Shown: positions 1 through 8,286 of the stretch, piece after piece | How the letters are laid out: every line of letters starts with the position of its first letter | Position numbering within the stretch: the stretch's first letter is position 1 | Source of the DNA: Bacteroidales bacterium | GTDB lineage: Bacteria > Bacteroidota > Bacteroidia > Bacteroidales > UBA12077 | DNA: 36,386 nt | NCBI GenBank assembly: GCA_027859205.1 | Contig: JAQIBH010000044.1 | Location: 1-36,386 of the forward strand | Reading direction: 5' to 3' | The notes under the pieces: model-generated | Databases searched by the model: none | The model's input: the letters and a program-made list of their open reading frames with translations, nothing else | What the model was told of the DNA's origin: nothing | Translations under genes and position numbers: made by a program

Positions 1-52
1 TTAAAGCAAGTCGAATTTTCCTTGCAACCTTATTTATAATTTGTTTTTTCAT
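1..52 (-). CDS. Possible 5' end of a gene leaving the window
   Basis: Reading leftwards on the minus strand from an ATG at 52, the frame stays open for 17 codons to the window edge. The encoded start is MKKQIINKVARKIRLAL, a basic N-terminus of ordinary look. It would be divergent from the gene at 188. The fragment is too short to assign a family, and an open stretch this short could occur by chance. Confidence 0.3.
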   Translation of the reverse strand, partial: MKKQIINKVARKIRLAL

Positions 53-106
53 GCCCTTCGCAATCCTTTGTTGTTTAGGGTTTGTTGATGTTTACTTAAC
101 ACATCC

Positions 107-137
107 TTTTATTTAAGTATATTTATTAATACATTTG
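107..137 (+). promoter_or_regulatory. Putative Bacteroidota-type promoter for the 188-592 gene
   Basis: TACATTTG at 130-137 fits the Bacteroidota -7 consensus TAnnTTTG exactly. A weak -33 element (TTTT at 107-110, consensus TTTG) lies 19 bases upstream, the expected spacing. This would give a 5' untranslated leader of about 45 bases before the ATG at 188. No transcript data are available here. Confidence 0.45.
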
Positions 138-187
138 ATAAGAACGTATTCGAAAAATTACTTTATTTCTTATCAACCTTAATACTT

Positions 188-592
188 ATGAAAAAAATTC
201 TAATAGAAGCAGATTTTGCTGTATTGACGTATGATCCAGATTTAAAATTGGCAAAAATTGTTTGGAATGGGAAAGCAACTACTGAAGAATATCAGCACAC
301 ATTTATGACTCTTTTGGAGTATAGTAAAGAGCATAAAACAGAAAATTTTATATCTGATTTGAGGAAGCAGGCTGTTGTTTCACCTGAAAACCGGAATTGG
401 TTCGAGACAGTTGTGATACCAAGAGCTATAGAACTAGGATTAATTCGAGCAGCTGTTATTTTTGACGGGAACGTATTTAAGAAGTATTATTTAAATATGA
501 TTCTTAAAGTTTTAAATAAATACAAATTGCCTTTGAAATTATTTAATTCTGATGAAGAAGCAAATGAATGGATTACAAGTTTTACGCAATAA
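188..592 (+). CDS. SpoIIAA-like/STAS-type small cytoplasmic protein
   Basis: This 134-residue protein has no signal peptide or membrane segment. It resembles the small SpoIIAA-like (STAS/SEC14-type) proteins common in Bacteroidota. An N-terminal strand region (about 9-28, with the motif VWNGKATTEEY) is followed by a helix, then a central strand (FISDLRKQAVV, about 54-64). A W-F-x-T-V-V-x-P-R-A-x-x-x-G stretch follows (about 72-85). The C-terminal helix carries the S-D-E-E-A-x-x-W-I pattern seen at the end of this family (about 121-129). Such proteins are thought to act in protein-protein interaction, but no partner is encoded nearby. It is a single-gene unit: its stop lies 12 bases from the end of the convergent U32 gene. 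Family assignment is by pattern only; the function is unknown. Confidence 0.8.
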   Translation: MKKILIEADFAVLTYDPDLKLAKIVWNGKATTEEYQHTFMTLLEYSKEHKTENFISDLRKQAVVSPENRNWFETVVIPRAIELGLIRAAVIFDGNVFKKYYLNMILKVLNKYKLPLKLFNSDEEANEWITSFTQ

Positions 593-604
593 TATATAAC
601 TTTT

Positions 605-1861
605 TTATTGTTGTTTAACTTTTTCAGAATCAACCATTTTATACATTTTATCGGATCTTCTAATTAAAGTATTAATTGGCACTGAACAGCGAATACCTTT
701 TTTCGCAATTTCAGTACTTTTTAAGTCTACTCGAATTTCATCAACCTTTAACTGTACAACACCTGTTGTTGGACCAGTAATTAGGATCTCATCACCAATT
801 TTTAAATCGTGCGATTCAATTAAAAATTCAGCAACCTTAATTTTTGTGAAGTAATTAGTTGCTTTCCCAATATATATTTTCCGTTTTGTTGCTCTCGATC
901 CGTATTTATGGCTCCACTCCCCAAGTTTTTGACCAAGATAATATCCATCCCAAAAGCCGCGATTAAATACTGCTGAAAGCCGAGTAATCCAATTATTAAT
1001 TTTCTCCTCGTTATAAGATTTATCTAAATAAGCAATGATTGCTTCGTTATAACATTCGGCAACTGTTTTTACATATTCTGCTGACCGAGCCCTGCCTTCA
1101 ATTTTTAAAACACTAACACCTGCATCGAGCACTTTGTTTAAAAATCCTATTGTACATAAGTCCTTGGGTGACATGATATATTCATTGTCTATCTCAAGTT
1201 GATTTCCGGATTCTTTTTCGGTTACAATATATGCTTTCCGACAAGTTTGCATACAAGCACCACGATTCGCCGAAGAATTCTTTTCATGAAGGCTTAAATA
1301 ACATTTTCCTGAAATAGCCATGCAAAGTGCACCATGAATAAACATTTCGATTTTTATTAAATTCCCCTTGGGTCCGGTAATATTTTGTTTTTTTATTGCT
1401 TTGCTAATTTCTGAAACCTGATCAAGAGAAAGTTCTCTGGCTAAAACAACAACATCAGCATATTGAGCATAGAATTTCAAGCTTTCAATATTACTAACAT
1501 TTAGTTGTGTAGAAATATGAACTTCAACATCCTTATTTCGAGCATAGTTAATTACAGATATATCAGAAGCTATAATTGCACTTATGTTATTTCGCTTTGC
1601 GGCATCAATAATTTCCTTCATTAAATTCATTTCTTCATTGTAAACCACTGTGTTTACAGTTAAATAGGATTTAATACCATGTTCATGACAAAGGCTAACA
1701 ATTTTTTCAAGATCGTCGAAAGTAAAATTGTTAGAAGAATGCGCTCTCATATTCATTTTCTCAATGCCAAAATATATGGAATTTGCACCTCCCTGAATAG
1801 CCGCCATTAGCGATTCGTAAGAACCTACAGGAGCCATTATTTCTATATCTTCCCTATTCAT
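605..1861 (-). CDS. trhP: U32 family protein, TrhP-like tRNA uridine 5-hydroxylation factor
   Basis: This 418-residue protein belongs to the U32 'peptidase' family. Its closest look is to E. coli TrhP (YegQ), which is needed to make 5-hydroxyuridine at the tRNA wobble position and is believed to carry an Fe-S cluster. The N-terminus is a TIM-barrel start (APVGSYESLMAAIQGGANSI). The family signature E-M-F-I-H-G-A-L-C-M-A-x-S-G-K-C begins at about residue 172. Candidate cluster cysteines are C180, C187, C203 and C207, with C236 in SPKDLC as another. The barrel closes with LKIEGRARSAEYV (about 253-265). The length is a little below the E. coli protein (about 450), and the larger C-terminal domains of RlhA-type members are absent. 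It is monocistronic and divergent from the 2019 gene. The older 'collagenase/peptidase' label is probably wrong for this branch. Confidence 0.88.
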   Translation of the reverse strand: MNREDIEIMAPVGSYESLMAAIQGGANSIYFGIEKMNMRAHSSNNFTFDDLEKIVSLCHEHGIKSYLTVNTVVYNEEMNLMKEIIDAAKRNNISAIIASDISVINYARNKDVEVHISTQLNVSNIESLKFYAQYADVVVLARELSLDQVSEISKAIKKQNITGPKGNLIKIEMFIHGALCMAISGKCYLSLHEKNSSANRGACMQTCRKAYIVTEKESGNQLEIDNEYIMSPKDLCTIGFLNKVLDAGVSVLKIEGRARSAEYVKTVAECYNEAIIAYLDKSYNEEKINNWITRLSAVFNRGFWDGYYLGQKLGEWSHKYGSRATKRKIYIGKATNYFTKIKVAEFLIESHDLKIGDEILITGPTTGVVQLKVDEIRVDLKSTEIAKKGIRCSVPINTLIRRSDKMYKMVDSEKVKQQ

Positions 1862-1894
1862 TTATTATGTTTTAAACCATTAATGTGATTTTCG

Positions 1895-1926
1895 CAAAGT
1901 TAAAAGTTTAGATTTATTATACTAAA
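1895..1926 (-). promoter_or_regulatory. Putative promoter of the U32 gene
   Basis: On the minus strand TAACTTTG (1902 to 1895) matches the TAnnTTTG -7 consensus. A weak -33 element (TTTA, 1926 to 1923) lies 20 bases upstream. The leader to the ATG at 1861 would be about 30 bases. Confidence 0.45.
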
Positions 1927-2018
1927 ATATGAACCATTTTATAAAACTTATTGTTTAGTAAATAAATAGAATCATTTATCAAAACTAAAAATTGTTTAAT
2001 CATTAAAAAAGATCAACT

Positions 2019-2735
2019 ATGAATCAGGACCAAAAAATAATCGAAACGGTTGGATACATTAAAAAAGAACAAAAACTAACAACAATTGAGAATAATATTA
2101 TTCCAAATACTTTGGTATTAGAAAGTATTCATCCTTTTTCGGGTTTTCATGGTACTAATTTACCCGAAGATTCTAAACCAAGATCATTATTCTTAGTTTT
2201 ATCTAAAGATTATGATTTTGAAGAAATAGCTAGAATTACAAAAAAAATTAAAAAGGATTTCAAATACGATTTCAATGCCTCTATTGGAAAAATTCATTTT
2301 AAAACAAGTTCTTATACCTGTATTCGAATTAAGTATTTAAAAAGTTTTATTTTTTTACCGGAACTTCAGAGCTTGTTTCAAGAAAATGGCGTTAAGCTTG
2401 CCAATAAAAAAACATTTGACAAAACGGGTTTAATTATTATTAATAAAAACTTTATTGTTAAAGAACTTGAAGAAGGGAGTTACGATGATTTAGAAGAAGA
2501 TTCAAAATTTTATATTGAGCTTCCAAGGGATTTACCATGGGATACTTTTAAAGAATTCACTTTAAATATAAAAAACAATATCGATAATAGTGACTTTGAT
2601 GCAGCTCAAGGAGTTTTCTATAGGAAAAGAGAAATTGTTGAGGTAGTTCGTTTGTACATTTGTGAAGGACAAATGGATAAAATTAAAACCATTCAGAAGC
2701 TCTATAAAGATATGATTCAAAAAAAATACAAATAG
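2019..2735 (+). CDS. Hypothetical protein, 238 residues
   Basis: I do not recognise this protein. It is rich in charged residues (K, E, D) and has no signal peptide, membrane segment or cysteine cluster, so it is probably cytoplasmic. There are hints of a duplicated layout. A segment at about 55-110 (SLFLVLSKDYDFEEI, then KKIKKDFKYDFNASIGKIHF) is echoed by one at about 165-215 (FYIELPRDLPWDTF, then NIKNNIDNSDFDAAQGVFY). Each reads as a hydrophobic strand, a D-x-x-W/F-E/K turn, a helix and another strand. The gene stands alone: an AT-rich leader lies upstream and a strong terminator follows 18 bases after the stop. The start ATG is the first available and is preceded by an A-rich stretch, as is usual in this phylum. 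Confidence 0.75.
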   Translation: MNQDQKIIETVGYIKKEQKLTTIENNIIPNTLVLESIHPFSGFHGTNLPEDSKPRSLFLVLSKDYDFEEIARITKKIKKDFKYDFNASIGKIHFKTSSYTCIRIKYLKSFIFLPELQSLFQENGVKLANKKTFDKTGLIIINKNFIVKELEEGSYDDLEEDSKFYIELPRDLPWDTFKEFTLNIKNNIDNSDFDAAQGVFYRKREIVEVVRLYICEGQMDKIKTIQKLYKDMIQKKYK

Positions 2736-2753
2736 ATTTATATCAGTATAGCC

Positions 2754-2786
2754 AAAGCCAATCTCAATGAGTTGGCTTTTTTTTTG
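2754..2786 (+). terminator. Intrinsic terminator after the 238-residue gene
   Basis: AAAGCCAA (2754-2761) plus CTC (2763-2765) pairs with GAG (2769-2771) plus TTGGCTTT (2772-2779), leaving one unpaired T and a 3-base loop. A run of T residues follows directly, as expected for a rho-independent terminator on the plus strand. Confidence 0.9.
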
Positions 2787-2828
2787 AAATCAAAACTCTA
2801 AAAGTATTGGTTGAATGTTTTTAAGTCG

Positions 2829-2869
2829 TGCCACCAATAGCTACTGCTTTTCTGCCACCAATTGCTATT
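2829..2869 (+). repeat. 17-bp direct repeat upstream of the AsmA-like gene
   Basis: TGCCACCAATAGCTACT (2829-2845) is repeated as TGCCACCAATTGCTATT (2853-2869): 15 of 17 bases are identical and the starts are 24 bases apart. The pair is clearly less AT-rich than its surroundings. It ends about 33 bases before the putative -33 element of the next gene, so it could be a double binding site. It could also be a remnant of a repeat family. Confidence 0.6.
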
Positions 2870-2901
2870 ATTTGTTAGCCTAATTACATTCTGGTAGAGT
2901 T

Positions 2902-2935
2902 TTTGAGGCTGTAAAATTTAACTTTAGTATTTTTG
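2902..2935 (+). promoter_or_regulatory. Putative promoter of the AsmA-like gene
   Basis: TATTTTTG (2928-2935) fits the TAnnTTTG -7 consensus and TTTG (2902-2905) fits the -33 element, separated by 22 bases. That is a little wider than the usual 19-21. The leader to the ATG at 2967 would be about 25 bases. Confidence 0.5.
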
Positions 2936-2966
2936 TGCTTAATTATTAAACGGATAAATCTGCGAA

Positions 2967-5603
2967 ATGCGAAATATCAAATCAATTGTAATAGGTTTAT
3001 TATTGGCAATATTAATTCTTGTATCAATTGCTGTTGCTGTCGCATATTTTTATGAAGACAAAGTAAGCCGTTATTTAATTGCAGAATTAAATGAATATAT
3101 ATTAACAGAAGTTGAGGTTGAACAAGTAAATTTCTCTTTAATTAAAAAATTACCTAATGCATCACTTGAGTTAAAAAATGTTTTAGCTTACACAAAAGAT
3201 GGGTTTTACAAGGACATACAAGGATATAATACTGACACTTTGTTCTTTGCTCAAAGTATTTACATTCAATTAAATATACTTGATTTATTATCAAAAAATT
3301 ATACCATAAGCAGTATTCATTTTGATCGGGGTAAAATTAATTTGTTTGTTGATCATTTAGGAGATCCAAATTATATATTCTGGAATAAAAAGGAAAACAC
3401 AGAAGAGAATGAATTTAACTTTGCTCTTAACGAGGTTAAAATAACTCAAACAGATATATTATTTTGTAATGATGCAATAAACTTTGTGCTAAAATCGAAA
3501 GTAAATAAAGTTGATTTTGAAGGAAACTTTTCAAATCAAAATTATTTAATGAAAATAAAATTAGATCAATTTATTGAGAATCTTAGTGTTGGGGATATTG
3601 ATTATGTTTATAATAAAAATACAAAAGCGAATCTGGACCTTGATATTGTTAATAACAGTATAAGTATTAAGAACGGCACATTAAATCTCGACAATTTAAA
3701 ACTTGATGTCAATGGAAGTATTGAGAACTCGGGAAATAAAAAAACAGATTTAGTAATTTCGGGTAAAAATTTAAATCTGAAAAAATTCATAGAACATTTA
3801 CCACCAAGGGTACTTAATGAGTTTCCTAATATTATTGGTCAAAAAGGGAACGCTACTTTAAGTTTAAATATTTCAGGAATAAATATTAAAGAAAACAGCC
3901 CACATATTGAGGCATTATTTTTATTAAACGAGGCGCAACTATTTGATATTGAAAGAGAAATAAGACTAAGCAATGTGAATGTTGAAGGTGAGTTTTCAAA
4001 TGGCACCGATAATAACTCCAGAACATCAAAGTTGCTACTCAAGAGTTTTAACACAAACCTGGAAAGCAATTATTTTGAAGGATCTTTCGAGCTAACCAAT
4101 TTTGAAAATCCGCATATTAAATTGGACCTTTCATCAGAACTATATTTTGATGAAATAAAAGAAATATTTAATCTCGACACAATCGAAATTTTTAACGGTA
4201 TTGCAAATGCGAAAATCAAATATAATGGTGAGTATGAAGAATTAAGAAGATTTAAACCTCGGCATTTACTTACAAAAGATTACACTGTGTATTTGAATAT
4301 TAAAAATGGCGAATTTAAACTCAAAAATCATCCTTTAGTATTAAATGAAATTTCGGGCGAAATTGATCTGAATAGAACATTGTATACCGACAGTCTGTAC
4401 TTTAAGGTAAACAATAATGACTTTTTAATAAAGGGCAGAATATCTAAACTCTTCGAATACTTTAATGAAAAAGAAATTTTTAATATTAATGCGCGAGTAT
4501 ATTCCAGAAAAATTGATTTGGATGAGCTTACATTGTTATTTCAGAGTAAAACAACTATAAACTCTGAAACTTATCAATTTCCCGATAAAATTGCTTTACA
4601 ATTAAGATTAGAAATTGAAAACTTTGAGGTTGGTAAGTTTTACGCAACTAGCGTTAAAGGAAATCTTAACTACAAACCTAAAATGTTCTCCTTGCATGAA
4701 ATTTCGTTTAATTCAATGAACGGGAAAGTAAAAGCAGGAGGAGTAATCATTCAGAAACTTAATAATGATTTTATAGTTAAAACACAGAGTCGATTAACAG
4801 ATATTAATATGAATAAGTTATTTTATTCGTTTAATAATTTTGGACAAACCTTTATTACGAGTCAAAATTTGGAAGGAGCATTAACAGGCGATGTTTATTT
4901 TTCATCTGAATGGTCAAATAAAATTGAAGTGCGAAAAGAAACCGTTAGTTCGGAATGTGACATTACAATTTCGGATGGCGAACTAAATAATTTTGAACCA
5001 ATGCTTGGCTTATCTCGCTTTATTGATATTGAAGAACTCAAAAGCATTAAATTTTCGACGTTAAAAAATAAAATTTCCATTAAAGATGAGCAAATAAGCA
5101 TTCCACAAATGGATATCGAATCGTCGGCGATAAACATAACAGCTTCGGGGAATCATAAATTTAATCATGAATATGAATATCAAATACAATTGCTGTTATC
5201 AGATTTATTATCGAGGAAAATGAGGAAATCAAATCGCAAAAAGCAAGTCGACGAAAATATAGAAGAAGATGACGAAGGAAGAGCTATTTTGTATTTACTT
5301 TTAGAAGGAGATAAAGATAAAAGCAAAGTTAAATATAACAGAAAAGCAGCTCGAACAGTAAGGAAGGAAAACTTGAAAGACGAGCGCAGTGAATTAAGGA
5401 AAATTTTAAACGAAGAATTTGGTTGGTTTAAAAATGATAGCTCTTTAAATGACGCGTCAATTAATACTGGTAAAGAGGAATTTGAAATTGAATTCGAAGA
5501 AAATCGTAAGACAAAAGAAAAGAAAAAAGAAGAAAATGCCGAATCAGAACAGAATTTCGTTATTGAGTGGGAAGAAGATTCCACGAAACAGTTACTAGAA
5601 TAA
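2967..5603 (+). CDS. AsmA-family protein (envelope lipid-transport type)
   Basis: An 878-residue protein of the AsmA/TamB-like superfamily. These are long repeating beta-groove proteins anchored in the inner membrane by one N-terminal helix and thought to carry or homeostatically control lipids across the periplasm. A hydrophobic segment at about residues 7-29 follows a short basic start. Next come the AsmA-type motifs V-E-V-E-Q-V-N-F-S (about 49-57) and L-P-N-A-S-L-E-L-K-N-V (about 63-73), then repeated L/D/N-rich beta strands with 'G-x-I/V-x-x-x-G' turns. The last ~110 residues are strongly charged (K/E/R clusters) and probably disordered or helical. The stop is 22 bases before the metallo-beta-lactamase-like gene, so the two may be co-transcribed. 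The substrate cannot be told from sequence. Confidence 0.85.
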   Translation: MRNIKSIVIGLLLAILILVSIAVAVAYFYEDKVSRYLIAELNEYILTEVEVEQVNFSLIKKLPNASLELKNVLAYTKDGFYKDIQGYNTDTLFFAQSIYIQLNILDLLSKNYTISSIHFDRGKINLFVDHLGDPNYIFWNKKENTEENEFNFALNEVKITQTDILFCNDAINFVLKSKVNKVDFEGNFSNQNYLMKIKLDQFIENLSVGDIDYVYNKNTKANLDLDIVNNSISIKNGTLNLDNLKLDVNGSIENSGNKKTDLVISGKNLNLKKFIEHLPPRVLNEFPNIIGQKGNATLSLNISGINIKENSPHIEALFLLNEAQLFDIEREIRLSNVNVEGEFSNGTDNNSRTSKLLLKSFNTNLESNYFEGSFELTNFENPHIKLDLSSELYFDEIKEIFNLDTIEIFNGIANAKIKYNGEYEELRRFKPRHLLTKDYTVYLNIKNGEFKLKNHPLVLNEISGEIDLNRTLYTDSLYFKVNNNDFLIKGRISKLFEYFNEKEIFNINARVYSRKIDLDELTLLFQSKTTINSETYQFPDKIALQLRLEIENFEVGKFYATSVKGNLNYKPKMFSLHEISFNSMNGKVKAGGVIIQKLNNDFIVKTQSRLTDINMNKLFYSFNNFGQTFITSQNLEGALTGDVYFSSEWSNKIEVRKETVSSECDITISDGELNNFEPMLGLSRFIDIEELKSIKFSTLKNKISIKDEQISIPQMDIESSAINITASGNHKFNHEYEYQIQLLLSDLLSRKMRKSNRKKQVDENIEEDDEGRAILYLLLEGDKDKSKVKYNRKAARTVRKENLKDERSELRKILNEEFGWFKNDSSLNDASINTGKEEFEIEFEENRKTKEKKKEENAESEQNFVIEWEEDSTKQLLE

Positions 5604-5624
5604 TTTAGGCATATTTTATCTGAA

Positions 5625-6674
5625 ATGAAAAAGCAAATATTAATACTTCTCTTTCTAATAATAACAGTCAATTTATCTGGACAATCAATAAAGGTGTCTG
5701 ATAAGTTAACATTAATACAACTAACAGATAATAGCTATATACATACTTGCCAGAATAGTAATGGATTGGTTTATATAAATGAGAATGACGCATTGATTGT
5801 TTCAACCCCAGACTCTGAATTAGAAACTCAGAACCTGATTGATTGGGTAGTAAAGGAACGAATGTTAAATATAGTTGGATATGTGATTGACAGGTGGCAT
5901 CCTGATGCAATGGAAGGTTTGGATATTGTTCACCAAAATGGAATAATGACTTATTCATACGAATTGACACAGCAGATTGCAAAAGAAAAAGGATTACCAA
6001 TACCTAAAAAGGGATTTAATCCGAAGACTGTAATTGAAGTTGGTAGTGAGAAAGTAATTTGTCATTTTTTAGGAGAGGCACACACAAAAGACGGGATTGT
6101 TGTATGGATTCCGAGCGAACAAATACTTTTTGGTGGAAATGAGATTAGAAATTATAATGGTTGGGTAGGAAATATAGCGGATGCAAATCTTGATTGTTGG
6201 TCAGAAACGGTGGCTAGAGTACAGAAAGAATATGGTTCAGCAAAAATTGTTATTCCAGGACATGGTAAACATGGTGGCGCAGAATTAATAGACTATACAA
6301 TTGGATTATATAAAGTAGATAACAAAAGCAGGATTTGGAATAATCAAGAGCTTTCTACTCGACAAATTATGGATAATAATGAAGACTTTCATGTAACAGC
6401 TGAATCTGATTCAATTCAAAACGGAGAACGGATATTAAAAAATGCTATATTATTCGCTCAAGATTTTACAAAATATGCTAAAGTAGAATCGCCTCTCATC
6501 ATCTATCAACCTGATAAGAAAAGAATTGATTCTGATTATGGAAGATTAAGGATTTATGATAAAATATCAAATGGCGAAAAACTGAGAACTGATGTTTTTT
6601 ATAAAAAACTGATTATTTTTAAGGAAAATGATTCGGTTGGATTAAGAATAATATTAAAGGAAATGGAAAAATAA
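5625..6674 (+). CDS. Secreted subclass B1-like metallo-beta-lactamase homologue with degenerate zinc site
   Basis: A 349-residue protein with a signal peptide (about 1-20, ending LSGQ). Residues ~25-230 align by eye with B1 metallo-beta-lactamases such as CcrA of Bacteroides, for example KEKGLP.P..GF and NILFGG-type segments. The zinc ligands can be located by that alignment. The first histidine of HxHxD is replaced by arginine (R90-W-H92-P-D94). H153 (GEAHTKDG) and H213 (IPGHGKHGG) are kept. The Zn2 cysteine position after FGG is asparagine (N172). One ligand of each metal site is therefore missing. A ~115-residue C-terminal extension absent from classical B1 enzymes follows. It may be a non-lactamase hydrolase, a one-metal enzyme or an inactive binding protein; resistance should not be assumed. 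It probably shares a transcript with the AsmA-like gene 22 bases upstream. Confidence 0.82.
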   Translation: MKKQILILLFLIITVNLSGQSIKVSDKLTLIQLTDNSYIHTCQNSNGLVYINENDALIVSTPDSELETQNLIDWVVKERMLNIVGYVIDRWHPDAMEGLDIVHQNGIMTYSYELTQQIAKEKGLPIPKKGFNPKTVIEVGSEKVICHFLGEAHTKDGIVVWIPSEQILFGGNEIRNYNGWVGNIADANLDCWSETVARVQKEYGSAKIVIPGHGKHGGAELIDYTIGLYKVDNKSRIWNNQELSTRQIMDNNEDFHVTAESDSIQNGERILKNAILFAQDFTKYAKVESPLIIYQPDKKRIDSDYGRLRIYDKISNGEKLRTDVFYKKLIIFKENDSVGLRIILKEMEK

Positions 6675-6786
6675 CAACCGCTAACATTGCTGCATTATCA
6701 ATTTGGCTTTTGAATTTTGGATTTTTCTTGCAGGGACTGTATAGTAATGCTATTTTTACAATGGGTACTCAATAAATGTAATTACT

Positions 6787-7938
6787 TTGAATATTTACAC
6801 TAAAAAACAAAAATGGAAATTCTTATTGCTCGTTGTTGCGGTAGTAATAGGTGTTTTAACATTTTTGGTTACTAACAATCTTGCAAATAAACTATCAATC
6901 GAAGAGCGAAAGAAAGTAGAGCTTTGGGCTTTAGGAATGCGCCAATTATCTGCACTTGATTATGGTGGAGGAGATGAAACATTTATCCTTGAAGTAATTA
7001 TAAACAACGAAACAGTTCCTGTAATACTTACTGACAAAGATGGCATAATAATATCTTCTCGAAATTTAGACCTTAATAAAGAAAACGACAAAGAATATTT
7101 GAGCAGGCAACTCGAAAAAATGAAAAAAGACAATGAGCCAATTGAGATAACATTACTCGATGGTAATAGAAACTTTATATATTACAAGGAATCAATACTG
7201 TTAACGAGACTTTATTATTTCCCCTTCATACAATTTTCTGTAATAAGCTTATTTTTGTTAGTTTCTTATTTCGCCTTTAGCGTATCGCGAAGGGCCGAGC
7301 AAAACCAAGTTTGGGTAGGCATGGCAAAAGAAACAGCGCATCAGCTGGGCACTCCAACATCTTCATTAATGGCTAGTTTGGAGTTATTAAAATTAAACAA
7401 TGTTGATAATAATGTTGTTGCTGAGCTTGAGAAAGATGTAAATAGATTGGAGAAAATTACAGAACGTTTTTCAAAAATAGGTTCAGCACCTAAGCTCGAG
7501 AAACAAAATATAATTGATGCCTTAATAAATACAATAAATTACATAAAAGCTCGAACATCCGAGAAAATTAAGTTTAACATTAATTTTTCAGAAAATGATG
7601 AAATTTTAGTTCCGTTTAATTATTCCTTATTTGAATGGGTTGTAGAAAATATATTTAAAAATGCAATAGACTCTATGAAAGGAAGTGGGAATATTACTAT
7701 AAACATAGATGATAGAATGCAGTTTTTATTTATTGATATTATAGACGAAGGGAAAGGCCTGGCTAAATCAAAATATAAAACAATTTTTCAACCGGGATAT
7801 ACTACAAAGCACAGAGGTTGGGGTTTGGGTTTGTCTTTATCTAAAAGGATTATAGAAATGTATCACGATGGCAGAATATTTGTAAATCATTCGGAAATAG
7901 ATAAAGGTACAAACATGCGAATAGTATTAAAAAAGTAA
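6787..7938 (+). CDS. Membrane sensor histidine kinase (TTG start)
   Basis: A 383-residue kinase. TM helix 1 is at about 11-29, followed by a short extracytoplasmic region of ~110 residues, then TM helix 2 at about 145-165. The HisKA phosphoacceptor is H185 in A-K-E-T-A-H-Q-L-G-T-P. The HATPase domain shows an N-box (E-N-I-F-K-N-A, N292), a G1 box (D-E-G-K-G, 320-324) and a G2 box (G-W-G-L-G-L-S, 344-350). No ATG precedes the first TM helix. TTG at 6787 gives the N-terminus MNIYTKKQKWKFLLL, which resembles Bacteroidota relatives, so TTG is chosen. No response regulator is adjacent, so the partner is encoded elsewhere. The extracytoplasmic segment shows no recognised sensor fold, so the signal is unknown. 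Confidence 0.88.
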   Translation: MNIYTKKQKWKFLLLVVAVVIGVLTFLVTNNLANKLSIEERKKVELWALGMRQLSALDYGGGDETFILEVIINNETVPVILTDKDGIIISSRNLDLNKENDKEYLSRQLEKMKKDNEPIEITLLDGNRNFIYYKESILLTRLYYFPFIQFSVISLFLLVSYFAFSVSRRAEQNQVWVGMAKETAHQLGTPTSSLMASLELLKLNNVDNNVVAELEKDVNRLEKITERFSKIGSAPKLEKQNIIDALINTINYIKARTSEKIKFNINFSENDEILVPFNYSLFEWVVENIFKNAIDSMKGSGNITINIDDRMQFLFIDIIDEGKGLAKSKYKTIFQPGYTTKHRGWGLGLSLSKRIIEMYHDGRIFVNHSEIDKGTNMRIVLKK

Positions 7939-8234
7939 ATTATTCTAATTGTAGCAAGTATCAATATTGTAGATTTGGCTCAATATTTTCTGTAAGTATA
8001 TCTCTAAAAACATAAAATCAGCAAAGCAATTTGTATAAATATTTTGCAGTATGAAAGTTGAGCATTTTCAGAAAATATATTAGTGACAAAGAGTCTCGAT
8101 ACTTGATAATAAAATATTAATACTTGATTTTATAACTAACGCATTACGCATAATGTACTTAATAGCTTATTAGGACTGTAAAATAGAATTAGAATTAAGC
8201 TAAATGTATCTGTGCGTTTTGAATCATTTTTTCT
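7939..8234. other. Non-coding interval before the yceD operon
   Basis: About 300 bases without a credible gene: every frame is broken by frequent stops. It is very AT-rich. The only structure noticed is a 9-base direct repeat, ATACTTGAT at 8099-8107 and 8120-8128, and a short ATAAAAT/ATTTTAT inverted pair overlapping it. No strong terminator for the kinase gene was seen. Confidence 0.5.
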
Positions 8235-8265
8235 TTTTTTATTCGAATATTAATTTATACTTTTG
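8235..8265 (+). promoter_or_regulatory. Promoter of the yceD-rpmF-plsX-fabH operon
   Basis: TACTTTTG (8258-8265) matches the TAnnTTTG -7 consensus. A T-rich -33 position (TTTT, 8235-8238) lies 19 bases upstream. The predicted transcript starts at about 8271-8273. This rules out the TTG at 8263, which lies inside the -7 element, as the yceD start. Confidence 0.6.
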
Positions 8266-8286
8266 CACGATGTAATTTGGGAAGGC

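Noticed and set aside
605-1861. Annotation as a collagenase-like protease
   Set aside because: The TrhP branch is tied to tRNA modification and the conserved cysteines fit a cluster rather than a peptidase site.
5180-5671. 163-residue open frame on the minus strand
   Set aside because: Serine/phenylalanine-rich antisense shadow of the lysine/glutamate-rich end of the AsmA-like gene; no family resemblance.
5625-6674. Calling this a beta-lactam resistance gene
   Set aside because: Two zinc ligands are substituted, so hydrolysis of beta-lactams cannot be assumed from family membership.
8099-8128. ATACTTGAT direct repeat as a regulator site
   Set aside because: Nine bases in very AT-rich DNA, far from the yceD promoter. 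Noted in the intergenic entry only.
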